Source: Actinomadura latina NBRC 106108 (lineage in GTDB: Bacteria; Actinomycetota; Actinomycetes; Streptosporangiales; Streptosporangiaceae). Taken from it: 64,000 nt of DNA. Positions within the stretch are counted from its first letter, which is position 1. Every line of letters starts with the position of its first letter. The notes beneath the pieces are model-generated. The model ran no database searches. It saw only the letters and a list, made by a program, of their open reading frames with translations, and was not told the origin of the DNA. The position numbers and the translations under genes were made by a program. The stretch spans positions 43,472 through 107,471 of the forward strand of contig NZ_BCQS01000036.1 of the NCBI RefSeq assembly GCF_001552195.1, given 5' to 3'. This document shows positions 34,405-42,802 of this stretch, one piece after another.

Positions 34405-34671
34405 CTACTGACGGCCCCGCCGCCTGCTGACGACCGGCTGCTTCGAGCCGGCCGCGATGATCGCGGCGACGTCCTGGTCACTGAACCGCAGATGCTTGCC
34501 GATGAAGGTGCACGGGATGGCCCGCGCACTCGCCTTCTTGCGCAGCCACGACTCGCGCACCTGCAGCATCGCCGCCGCCTCGCCGGGCGTGTACAGCCGG
34601 ACGTCGGGCCTCAACCCGCGCTCTGGACCGGCCATGCGCTGCCGAGGATCCTGCTCACCTTGCAAGGTCAC
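34405..34671 (-). CDS. Excisionase-like helix-turn-helix protein
   Basis: An 88-residue protein with a MerR/Xis-type helix-turn-helix: LYTPGEAAAMLQVRESWL followed by CTFIGKHLRFSDQDVAAII. Proteins of this kind bend DNA to direct an integrase toward excision. It is 40 bases upstream of integrase 1 on the same strand, the usual xis-int order. GTG at 34671 and an internal ATG at 34635 are both possible starts. The C-terminus is basic. Confidence 0.75.
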   Translation of the reverse strand: MTLQGEQDPRQRMAGPERGLRPDVRLYTPGEAAAMLQVRESWLRKKASARAIPCTFIGKHLRFSDQDVAAIIAAGSKQPVVSRRRGRQ

Positions 34672-34978
34672 ACCTCGCTTCGCCGCCTGGCTGCGGACAC
34701 ACGATCACGTGCCACGCCCGCAGCCACAGATCAGGGACGGAAAGCACCCTTCACAAGAGATGGACGACCTTGACCACAACTTTACACGGAAAGTAGTCGA
34801 TTGCGTACGCTCAGTCGAGCATGTCGCTGAGTCGACGAGCTTGCCGGGGTCTTCGCCCGGAGGCTCCAACGGACCAGCAAGGAAGCCAGGCTGCCCAACG
34901 CATAGGTCGGCATGTCCGGCGAAGCGGGTTCCCCAAGTGACAACGCCGGGTCGATCATCCACGTCGTGACGTAGGCGG
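34672..34978. other. Non-coding stretch upstream of the excisionase gene
   Basis: About 300 bases with no supportable gene. The left part is the likely promoter region of the xis-int pair. The sequence is less GC-rich than its surroundings (for example TTTACACGGAAAGTAGTCG near 34780), as is usual for mobile-element junctions. Confidence 0.4.
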
Positions 34979-35615
34979 ATGTATCTGCCGGGACGGCGGC
35001 CGGTGGCCAAGGCCGGCTTCGACCGCGACACCTTCGCCATCCATGTGTGGCGGTCGGTGCGGGCTCACGGCGACACCAAGACCGAGAAGTCGTGTCGGAC
35101 GCTGGAACTCCCGCTGCGGGCGGCGGATGCTCTGCGCCGGGCATCACGCGCACCGGACCTCCCAGCGGCTCAAGGCGGGGGAGGCGTGGTGCGATAGCGG
35201 GCTGGTGTTCTGCTCGGCGACCGGGAGTCCGTTGGACGCGGCGAACGTGCGGTGGGCGTTCCGGCTCGTCACCAGGAAGGCGGGGATCGGGGAGTTCTAG
35301 TCTCCGCGCGAGTTGCGTCACTCGTTCGTCTGGATCATGAGTGACGGCGGGGTGTCCATGGAGGCGATCGCCGATCTGTGCGGGCACTCCTCCCCGGCGG
35401 TCACCGGTCAGGTGTACCGGCATCAGCTCCGGCCGGTGATCAGCAGGGGCGCACGGGTCGCCGACTCGGTGTTCGGTACGGCGAGTCGGCGTAGGTCGGC
35501 CGGTGGTGGCTCCCCTTTTGGCTCCCCATCGAATTTCAAGATCGAAAAAGGGCTCCGGAGTGATCTCCGAAGCCCCTCTGAGCTGGTGTTTCTCTGTCGG
35601 GACGGCGGGATTTGA
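34979..35615 (+). pseudogene. Tyrosine integrase 2, C-terminal remnant
   Basis: The catalytic half of a second tyrosine integrase. HVWRSVRAHGDTKTEKS starts the similarity near 35043. A frameshift near 35150 is followed by GLVFCSATGSPLDAANVRWA, an in-frame TAG at 35298-35300, then SPRELRHSFVWIMSDGGVSM with the His/Arg box and IADLCGHSSPAVTGQVYRHQ with the late His and Tyr. In relatives the position of the TAG is usually a Trp, consistent with TGG to TAG. The N-terminal domains are absent. The reading frame ends beside a 3' tRNA-Pro fragment, the attachment site this integrase probably used. Confidence 0.8.
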
Positions 35616-35639
35616 ACCCACGACCCCTTGACCCCCAGT
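35597..35639 (-). other. 3' fragment of tRNA-Pro (GGG): probable attachment-site scar
   Basis: The minus strand reads the 3' part of a proline tRNA: ACTGGGGGTCAAGG (anticodon GGG and its 3' stem), then GTGGGTTCAAATCCC (T-arm) and GCCGTCCCGAC (acceptor 3' strand and discriminator). The 5' half, D-arm and acceptor partner are missing. Integrases of tRNA-targeting elements leave exactly such 3' copies at one end of the inserted element, and the remnant of integrase 2 stops about 20 bases inside it. Confidence 0.75.
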
Positions 35640-35795
35640 GCCCAAAAAACATTCAATCCGCCTCCTGCACGATCCGTCGAGTTCATGAGAACATGCAGGT
35701 CAGAGGCCTAGAGTGCGTGACGTGCAGTCATCCTGGATCCCGCCCCGTGGGGCAGAGTCCACTAACGAGCCACTAACAAACGATCATTCGGGGGA

Positions 35796-37142
35796 GTGAC
35801 GTTGGGGTACGCGTTCAAGCGCATCGACCGCCACTGCAAGCCGCGCTACACCGCCTGCTACGAAGACCTCAAAGGCAAGATCACATCGGCAGGGACCTTC
35901 TCGTCCAAGAAGGAGGCCGACAGGGCCTGGTAGTGCGCCGAGGCCGAGGTCGGCAAGGGCCGGGACCTCAACCTCAAACAAGGCCGGCAGACCTTCAAGA
36001 AGTACGTCGAGGAGACCTGGCTGCCCAACCACGAGGTCGAGCCGACCACCATGCAGAGCTACCACTACTCGATCTACAAGCACGTCATGCCCGAGTTCGG
36101 CGCGATGCGGATGATGGACATCCTCCCCGAGCACGTCCGCGCCTGGATCAGGCAAATGAAGAAGAACGGCGTCTCCGCCGCGACCATCCGCTACAACAAG
36201 GTCGTCCTCAGCGCCATCTTCACCACCGCCCTGAACGACCAGGTCACCTACATCCACCCCTGCAAACGAGTCCGCACCCCCACCGTCCCCGAGAAACCGC
36301 TGGAAATCATCAGCCCCGAGCAGTTCGACGACCTCTACCACGCCCTCCCGGACGCCGACTCCAAACTCCTGGTCGAAACCGCCATCGAAACCGGCCTGCG
36401 CTGGGGCGAACTCACCGAACTCCGCGGCCGCGACCTCAAAACCCGCTCCCGCCTCCTGACGGTCAGCCGCGTCGTCGTGGAGCTCAACCCGAAGTTCCAC
36501 CCCGAGGGCAAACGCTTCCTGGTCAAGGACTACCCCAAAGACAAAGAGTGGCGCCGCTTCAAGCTCAGTGACCAGATCGTAGCCAAGCTCGAAGACCACA
36601 TCATCGAAGAGAAACTCGGTTCTGACGGGCTGCTGTTCGTCTACCAGCCGGAAGCCACAGCCGGGGAGCCACCCGCCCCTCTCGACCCCGAGGCACTCGG
36701 CTGGACCGAAGAGAACGCCAAGGGGCGCCGGTACAGGCACGGCACGCTGAGCGCCTACAACGCCGCCAAATGCCGCTGCGACCACTGCAGACGAGCCTTC
36801 GCCAAATACCGCGCCCGCCGCCGTGCCGACGGCAAGGACAACCCCCGCGAACCACGCCGCCGCGAGACCGACGGCCACATCCCCGCCAACTGGTTGCGCA
36901 ACCGGATCTGGAAGCTCGCCCTCAAGAAGGCCGACCTGGACGCCAAGGTTCGCATCCACGACCTCCGTCACGCCCACGCGTCCTGGCTCCTGGCCGGCGG
37001 CGCCGACCTACAAGTCGTCAAAGAACGCCTCGGCCACGGGTCCATCTCCACCACCGAGCGCTACCTCCACACCCTCGATGACGCCGACGACACAGCCCTC
37101 GCCGCCTTCGACAAGATCCGCAGCCGCCGCCGCACCGACTGA
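35796..37142 (+). pseudogene. Tyrosine integrase 3, interrupted by an in-frame TAG
   Basis: A tyrosine integrase of 448 codons from GTG 35796 (GGGGGA upstream) to the stop at 37142, with one internal TAG at 35931-35933. Before the TAG: FKRIDRHCKPRYTACYED and SKKEADRAW; after it CAEAEVGKGRDLNLKQG. The Tyr recombinase core is intact: Arg in ETGLRWGELTELRG, His-x-x-Arg in IHDLRHAHASWLLAGG, and His and Tyr in LGHGSISTTERYLHTLDD. A distinctive insert (RYRHGTLSAYNAAKCRCDHC) with paired cysteines lies between the core boxes. An ATG at 36051 could still allow translation of the catalytic part alone. Confidence 0.8.
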
Positions 37143-37150
37143 CGACCTAG

Positions 37151-38621
37151 TACGGCAGTCGTAGAACGTGATCTCGTCATCGGCGGCTGAGGCGGGCCCG
37201 GTGGTGGAACCAGCAGGCGCGGGCTTGGTGGCGTCGCCGCCAGGTGTGCCAGCGCAGATGGTGCTCGATGCTGTGCCAGGTTCGGGTGAGTAGGTTGACC
37301 AGGTGTTTCACCTCGGCAACGGTGAGCGGAATCAGCCCCGGATCGGCTGGTGGTGCCTGGTCTGGGCTGATCGGCCGGGGCGCGAGGCCATCGTTGGCGC
37401 GTGCTTGGGCGGCGGTAACGGCGACCACGGCCAGGGCTTTCCATGGCCAGAACGAGGTGGCGCAGCAGCGCCGGGTAGGTGCGGACCTGTGAGTGGTCCA
37501 GGCCGAAGGCGTCCTCGCCGACCTGGAAATCCTCTTCCACGGGCCAGCGGCGTCCGGCGACCCTGATCAGCGCCCGCAGTGTCACCGGCCGGCCTGCGGG
37601 CGCGAAGCACAGGTAGAACGCCAGCTCACGGATACCTTTGGTGTTCGAGACCAGGCTGCGGCGGATCAGCAGGTGATGGCGGGGATCGACGGTGCCGACC
37701 CAGGCCCAGGCGTACCGGCATTCGCCTTTGGACCCGGCCCCGCAGGAGTCGATGACCCAGTCAGAGGCGATCAGTGTCTTGAGCGCGCTGTCGGCCCGGG
37801 CCGTGGTCACCGGGCTGAGCGCGAGACGGGTCGACTTGGCGATTCCCAGCACATACCCGGTGCTGACCTGGTCTGTTTCCAGCCAGGCGCGCAGGCCCGG
37901 GTCGCGGCCGTAGACCTCGTCGCCGGTCACCCAGCCCGGGAGCCGGGCCTCGGCGTGCAGGTCGGCCAGGATCTGCCGGCCCAGCTCGGGCTTGGTCGCG
38001 AACACGATCTTCTCGGGCACCCCGCCCGGGCCCGCCGGTCGGTGACGGTGGCCCATTCGCGTGGCAGATAGGGGCGGGCGCCGACCAGCGCATGCCCCGC
38101 CTGGGTGGCGAAACTGCAGTACACGACGTTGATGGCGCCCGAGACCCGGCTCGCGCAGCCCACGTACTGCCGCTTCACCCCGGCGGTGGCGGTGCCCTTC
38201 TTCTTCTGGCCTGACTCGTCCAGGATCGCGACCGCGTCACCATCGTCCAGATGCCCACAGACGAAACTGCGGACGGCCGCCATCGCGGCCATCGTGTGCC
38301 GCTTCGCGCGTTCCAGCCGGTGCTGCATCTTGCCCGGTGTCGCATCGCCCGCATGCTCGGCGATCGTCCAGCAGTTCTTGCGCGGCAGGTCGCTCATCAA
38401 CGCCCGCACATACTTCCTTGCTTGAACCCGCGGCTCCCACCTGCGGAAACATCCGGCCATCGAGCCCATCAGCCCGTCGAGATGACCACAGACCGCCCCG
38501 GCCTCTGCCATGACGGCAGCAGCCGCCCAATCTTCTTGCGTCACAACTCGAAGATCATCGGGCGGCTGTCCTACGTTACGGCCGGTGGCAGCGCTCAGAT
38601 CACGTTTCTATGACTGCCGTA
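37151..38621. mobile_element. IS701-family insertion sequence
   Basis: A 1471-bp element. Terminal inverted repeats are TACGGCAGTCGTAGAA at the left end and, on the opposite strand, TACGGCAGTCATAGAA at the right end, continuing into CGTGATC on both sides with one extra base. It is flanked by CTAG on both sides (37147-37150 and 38622-38625), a 4-bp target duplication matching the YTAR preference of IS701. It landed 5 bases after the stop codon of integrase 3. Confidence 0.88.
37177..38544 (-). pseudogene. IS701-family transposase with two frameshifts
   Basis: The start is MTQEDWAAAAVMAEAG at 38544. The first frame carries the N-terminal DDE region (VAILDESGQKKKGTATAGVKR, with the first catalytic Asp). 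Near 38030 the frame changes and continues VPEKIVFATKPELGRQIL and WVTGDEVYGRDPGLRAWLE (second Asp), then VEEDFQVGEDAFGLDH (third acidic residue). Near 37445 a second shift leads to VAVTAAQARANDGLAP and the C-terminal end WHSIEHHLRWHTWRRRHQ at 37177. All DDE residues remain but the protein cannot be made whole, so the copy is probably inactive unless the frameshifts are errors. Confidence 0.85.
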
Positions 38622-38658
38622 CTAGGCGCTGTGATCGCAGCGCGTCAGGCAAGATGTG

Positions 38659-38802
38659 TCAACCGGAAGCGATCACCGATATGTCTGCGTCATCCTGCGG
38701 TGATGCTGGCTGCACAACCTCCGGATTAAAAGTCGGCTGCTCTCGTATCAGATCAACGCTCTCAGTATCGAACTGTGCCACTCTGTCCGCATCCAGCACC
38801 AT
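38659..38802 (-). CDS. Small hypothetical open frame beside the IS
   Basis: A 47-codon frame starting MVLDADRVAQFDTESVDLI and ending QDDADISVIASG. It is acidic, has no cysteines, and its composition looks more protein-like than its surroundings. No ribosome site is clear. I do not recognise it; it could be the remnant of a gene cut by the element to its left. Confidence 0.2.
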   Translation of the reverse strand: MVLDADRVAQFDTESVDLIREQPTFNPEVVQPASPQDDADISVIASG

Positions 38803-38848
38803 CCCCGTGCCGCCACATCCCGCTCCGTGCCAGTCAGGTTCGGAACCG

Positions 38849-38879
38849 CCGAGCAGACACCGAGCAGACACCGAGCAAA
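38849..38879. repeat. Three 11-bp tandem repeats
   Basis: The unit CCGAGCAGACA is repeated three times (the third ends CAAAC). It is in non-coding DNA, and no function is evident. Confidence 0.7.
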
Positions 38880-39311
38880 CATGGGCGGCCACTGAACGCG
38901 TGTGACAGCCATGGGAGTTCGTGTTGGTGGGGTGACACGCCCCGACAGCACATGGCCCGCCCATTCACAATTCGGCGCGCCCTACCGCATTCCGGTTGGT
39001 GCATAGCCTGCAGCGGACTCACCGGATTGGTAAGAGCCTGCACTCAGAATCGGACACCTGCGTGCAGGCTTAACACTACCGGCACTTGCGGGATTGTTGG
39101 AGGTAGGCAAGGTCCAGTTTGTTCAGCCTCATGGTGCGCCGGGTCGAAGCAGGTACCGGGTCCGCCCCAGACCGGCTCCACCCCCACCCCCCTCAACGCC
39201 CGCCTAACCATCCCATCCCGCTTCCCAATCCCGTGACCGTGTGTCGATGGAGTGACTACGTCCGCTCACACAAGGTGCCGCCGGCTGTTGCCAAACCGTG
39301 CTGCCCCTTCC

Positions 39312-41195
39312 TCATGGGGCGGTGATCTCATGGGTGAAGGAGTAGCGGTCGAGTTCCGCCGACAGTGGGCCGTACCCGTCGGCGTCGCCGTCGGCGGGGT
39401 GGATGCGGGCGTGGGGGCGGCCGTCGCGCATGTCGACCTCCACCTGTCCGGTCAGTCCCGTCCGGGTGAGTTCGTCGGCGACGAGGCGGCCGACAGCGTC
39501 TTGAAGGAGGGCGGGTTTGTAGATCTTGCCGACGGCGGTGGTGGGCAGGGCGTCGACGATGTGCACCGTTTTGGGGGCCGCGGCTGGTTCGTGGGCGTGG
39601 GCGCGAGCCCAGGCCAGGAGGTCTTCCTCCGTTGCCTGGGAGCTTTGCGTGAGGACGAGGTAGGCGGCGGGTACCTCGCCCGAGTGCGGATCGGGGGCGC
39701 CGATGACGGCGGCGGCGGTGACGTCGGGGTGGGCGAGCAGGGACTCCTCGACCGGGCCGGGGTCGATGTTGTGCCCGCCGCGGATGATGAGGTCTTTGGC
39801 CCGGCCGGTGAGGTAGAGGTAGCCGTCGGCGTCGACGTGGCCCAGGTCGCCGGTGAGGAGCCAGCCGTCGAAGATCTTGCCGGTGGGGTCGGGGGCGGGT
39901 CCGGTGGGGCCGGGGCGCAGGTAACCGGGGAAGACGCTGGGGCCCTTGATGGCCAGCACGCCGGTCTGGCCGGGTTTGCAGTCGGCGATGGGTTCGTCGT
40001 CGGCATCGACGGTGACGGCCTTGACGTGCTGGTACGGCAGGCGCAGCCCGACGGTGCCCTCGCGGGGCGCGAAGGCGGGGGTGGCTGCGGTCGCGCAGGT
40101 CGCCTCGGTCAGCCCGTAGCCTTCCAGCATGGGGACGCCTGCGGCGGCCTCGAAGGTGGTGCGGACCTTCTTGGGCAGGGGGGCGGCACCGACGGCTCCG
40201 GCGCGCAGGCTGGACAGGTCGACGCCTTCGGGTACGGCGGAGAGGTTGGCGTAGACGGTGGGCACGCCGGAGAAGCTGCTGACCTTGTAGTGGGAGATGA
40301 TGTGCCAGAAGTCGGCCATGAGGGCCTTGTCGCGGTAGCCGAGCGGGCCGAGGGAGACCACCTGCCGTCCGTGCATGAAGGGGCCGAGCCCGGTCACGTG
40401 CACGGCGTTGACGTGGAACAGCGGCAGGCCGGCGAGCACGACGGCGTCGTCGAGGTAGGCGCCGGAGCAGCCCAGGGCCCAGGCCATGTAGACCTCCATG
40501 GCGTGGGTGTGGGGGGCGATCTTGGGGACGCCGGTCGTGCCGCCGGTGTGGAAGTAGGCGGCCAGGTCGCCCGGGGAGGGACGGTGCGGGGTGTCGAGCC
40601 GGTCGCCGCTCTGGGTACGGGTGAGCGCGCCGAAGTCGGTGGCGATGTCGCTGGGGGCGGGAGGGGATCCGACGGCGGCGAGCGCCCGCAGCCGGGGCAG
40701 CCGGGCTGCGATCCGCTGGGCCTTGGCCCACAGGTCCGGGGCGAGGTCCGGTCCGGGAGCCAGGAGCAGGTGGGCGCCGGTCAGCGTGAGGATCTCCACC
40801 AGGTGGTCTTCGGCGAGCATGGGGTTGACCGGGTTGGCGATGCCGACGGCCTGGGCGCCGAGCAGCGCGGCGTAGGTGGCGCCGAGGTTGGGGAGCATCA
40901 GGGCGACGACCCCGGCTTCGGGCAGGCCGAGCGACAAGTAGGCGTTGGCCGCCCGGTGCACTTCCTCCAGCAGGCGGCCGAAGGTCCAGGCGGGTGCGTC
41001 CCGCCACGCGGCGCCGTTCTCGCCCAGCAGGTGCAGGGCGGGCCGGTCGGCGCGGGTATGGGCGGTGCGGGTGAGTAGCTCGTAGGTGCTGTCAGGCAGG
41101 TCTCGGTCGGTGAGCGGCACGGTCTCGATGGCCGGGACGTCCTCGGGGAAGAGGACGAGGGGACGGTCACCTCGGGTGTGCGGGGCGGGCGTCAT
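39312..41195 (-). CDS. AMP-forming acyl/aryl-CoA synthetase
   Basis: A 627-residue ANL-superfamily ligase. The phosphate loop is YFHTGGTTGVPKIAPHTHAM near residue 210, the AMP-binding motif GYGLTEATCATAATP near 360, the hinge TGDLGHVDADGYLYLTGR near 455 followed by KDLIIRGGHNI, and the catalytic Lys is in TTAVGKIYKPAL near 565. It activates a carboxylic acid to its CoA thioester; next to monooxygenase and ring-cleavage genes the acid may be an aryl-alkanoate or a ring-cleavage product. ATG at 41195 follows GGAG. It is the last gene of the module transcribed leftward from 44852. Confidence 0.9.
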   Translation of the reverse strand: MTPAPHTRGDRPLVLFPEDVPAIETVPLTDRDLPDSTYELLTRTAHTRADRPALHLLGENGAAWRDAPAWTFGRLLEEVHRAANAYLSLGLPEAGVVALMLPNLGATYAALLGAQAVGIANPVNPMLAEDHLVEILTLTGAHLLLAPGPDLAPDLWAKAQRIAARLPRLRALAAVGSPPAPSDIATDFGALTRTQSGDRLDTPHRPSPGDLAAYFHTGGTTGVPKIAPHTHAMEVYMAWALGCSGAYLDDAVVLAGLPLFHVNAVHVTGLGPFMHGRQVVSLGPLGYRDKALMADFWHIISHYKVSSFSGVPTVYANLSAVPEGVDLSSLRAGAVGAAPLPKKVRTTFEAAAGVPMLEGYGLTEATCATAATPAFAPREGTVGLRLPYQHVKAVTVDADDEPIADCKPGQTGVLAIKGPSVFPGYLRPGPTGPAPDPTGKIFDGWLLTGDLGHVDADGYLYLTGRAKDLIIRGGHNIDPGPVEESLLAHPDVTAAAVIGAPDPHSGEVPAAYLVLTQSSQATEEDLLAWARAHAHEPAAAPKTVHIVDALPTTAVGKIYKPALLQDAVGRLVADELTRTGLTGQVEVDMRDGRPHARIHPADGDADGYGPLSAELDRYSFTHEITAP

Positions 41196-41227
41196 GGTGT
41201 CTCCTCGAGAGGTCGAAAGGGCGGCGA

Positions 41228-42802
41228 TCAAAGAGACGAACTGGGCTGGACGGGGAAGGCGGTGCGGTTGAGGTCGGGCAGCGCGGCGCACAGCTGGCCC
41301 AGGTCGCGGCCGGTCCTGGCGACGGTGCCGTCGGGCCGGACCAGGACGGCCGCCGCCCGGCCGCGCCGCAGCCAGCCGTGCAGGTCGGTGCCCGGCTCGG
41401 CGGTCACGAAGCAGCCGCCTCGCCGGTCGATGAGGTGCTCCTGCTCCGGGGTCGGCGGCGTGGTGGCGACGATCGTGTACCGGCCTGCGGCGATGTCGTC
41501 GACCCGCAGGCCGTCGGTGAGCGCGGCGTTGGGGCACAGGGTGCCCGCCAGCCCCCTGCGCCATAAGGGGCGTGCCACCAAGGCGGTGCGGCTGAGCGCC
41601 GGGGTGCGGCTGTCCAGGACGAAGCGGCTGAAGCCGGGGACGCGGTTCAGGTGCGGTGCGATGACGCGGCGCAGCAGCGTCCCGATCTCACCGCCGCTGG
41701 TCATGGCGATGCCCATGGCCTTGGCCATCAGGATCATGATCCGGGCGTGCGGTCGGCGTTCGGCCTCGTAGGTGTCCAGGATGCTCTCGGGCAGGGCGCC
41801 GTGCAGGACGGCGGCCAGCTTCCACGACAGGTTCGCGGCGTCTCGCAGGCCGGCGCCCATGCCCTGGCCGATGAACGGCGGGGTGAGGTGGGCGGCGTCG
41901 CCGAGCAGGAAGACGCGGCGGTCCCGCCACCGGTCGGCGATCTGGGCGCGGAAGGTGTACTCGGCGATCCGCACCGGCTCCAGCTCGTCGGCTGCGACGG
42001 CGCCGGTCCAGGGCGCCAGCAGCCGCAGGAGCTTGTCGGGGTCCTGGTAGTCGGCGCTGGTCTCGCCGGGTAGGAGCTGGAACTCCCACCGGTAGCGGGT
42101 GGCGCCGATGCGCATGTAGGTGGCGGCCCTGCGCCGGTCGCACACCTGGTGGACTCCGTCCCACTGGCGTAGGTCGGCGTCAGTGGCGGCGTCGACGACC
42201 AGCCACCGCTGCTCGAACCTCAGGTCCCGCATCCTGGCGCCGATCCCGGTGCGGACGAAGCTGTTGGCTCCATCGCAGCCCAGCACGTACCGGGCGCGGC
42301 ATGAGGCGTGATCACCGGCGGCCAGATCGGTGTAGGTGACGGTGACGCCGTCGTCGTCCTGGGAGATGCCGGTGACCTCGCTGTCGCCGCGCAGGGCGAT
42401 CTGAGGGCAGGCCGCCAGCCGGTCGCGCAGGATGCCTTCCAGCTCGGGCTGCTCGAACATATTGGCCTGGGGAAAGCCATGCCGTCCGGCCGCCGTGCCG
42501 CGCCGGAACTCCGCGAGCACGTTCAGGTCGCCGTCCAGGAGCCGCAGCCCCATGGCCGGGCGGGACACCTGGGCGAAGACGTCGGCCACCCCGAGCCACC
42601 CCAGGATCCGGTGGACCTCGTCGTCGAGGTGGACGGCCCGCGGCTGCGGGTAGACGGTCGGCCAGCGTTCCAGGACCAGTACCGGAATTCCGTTCTGCGC
42701 GAGGAGGATCGCCGCGGTCACCCCGGTCGGCCCGGCGCCGATGACCACCACCGGGACCTGGTCCTGCCCGTCGTGCCCACCGGGTCGGTTGCGGCCGGTC
42801 AT
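41228..42802 (-). CDS. FAD-dependent aromatic monooxygenase (module A)
   Basis: A 524-residue class A flavoprotein hydroxylase resembling MhpA and related phenol hydroxylases. The FAD dinucleotide fold is VVVIGAGPTGVTAAILLA, the DG motif is YVLGCDGANSFVRTGIG, and the third FAD motif is RVFLLGDAAHLTPPFIGQGM followed by ANLSWKLAAVLHG. It should add an ortho-hydroxyl to a phenolic substrate with NAD(P)H and O2, producing a catechol for ring cleavage. The ATG overlaps the stop of the upstream FAA hydrolase gene as ATGA, so translation is coupled. Confidence 0.88.
   Translation of the reverse strand: MTGRNRPGGHDGQDQVPVVVIGAGPTGVTAAILLAQNGIPVLVLERWPTVYPQPRAVHLDDEVHRILGWLGVADVFAQVSRPAMGLRLLDGDLNVLAEFRRGTAAGRHGFPQANMFEQPELEGILRDRLAACPQIALRGDSEVTGISQDDDGVTVTYTDLAAGDHASCRARYVLGCDGANSFVRTGIGARMRDLRFEQRWLVVDAATDADLRQWDGVHQVCDRRRAATYMRIGATRYRWEFQLLPGETSADYQDPDKLLRLLAPWTGAVAADELEPVRIAEYTFRAQIADRWRDRRVFLLGDAAHLTPPFIGQGMGAGLRDAANLSWKLAAVLHGALPESILDTYEAERRPHARIMILMAKAMGIAMTSGGEIGTLLRRVIAPHLNRVPGFSRFVLDSRTPALSRTALVARPLWRRGLAGTLCPNAALTDGLRVDDIAAGRYTIVATTPPTPEQEHLIDRRGGCFVTAEPGTDLHGWLRRGRAAAVLVRPDGTVARTGRDLGQLCAALPDLNRTAFPVQPSSSL

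Larger units (their letters stand above)
38626..39311. other. Intergenic stretch between IS701 and the catabolic locus
   Basis: About 690 bases without a supportable gene apart from the small frame listed. It contains three tandem copies of CCGAGCAGACA at 38849-38879. It has a lower GC content than the flanks and probably marks the right edge of the integration zone. Confidence 0.5.

Noticed and set aside
35298..35933. Reassignment of TAG as a sense codon
   Set aside because: The other genes in the window have many normal stop codons, including TAG ends (polA, alpha-mannosidase, transhydrogenase), so general recoding is not plausible; point mutation is simpler.
32765..39311. A single intact genomic island from tRNA-Val to the catabolic locus
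   Set aside because: The zone contains three different integrases, two different tRNA targets and no replication or transfer genes; it is better read as stacked remnants, and no second tRNA-Val repeat was found.
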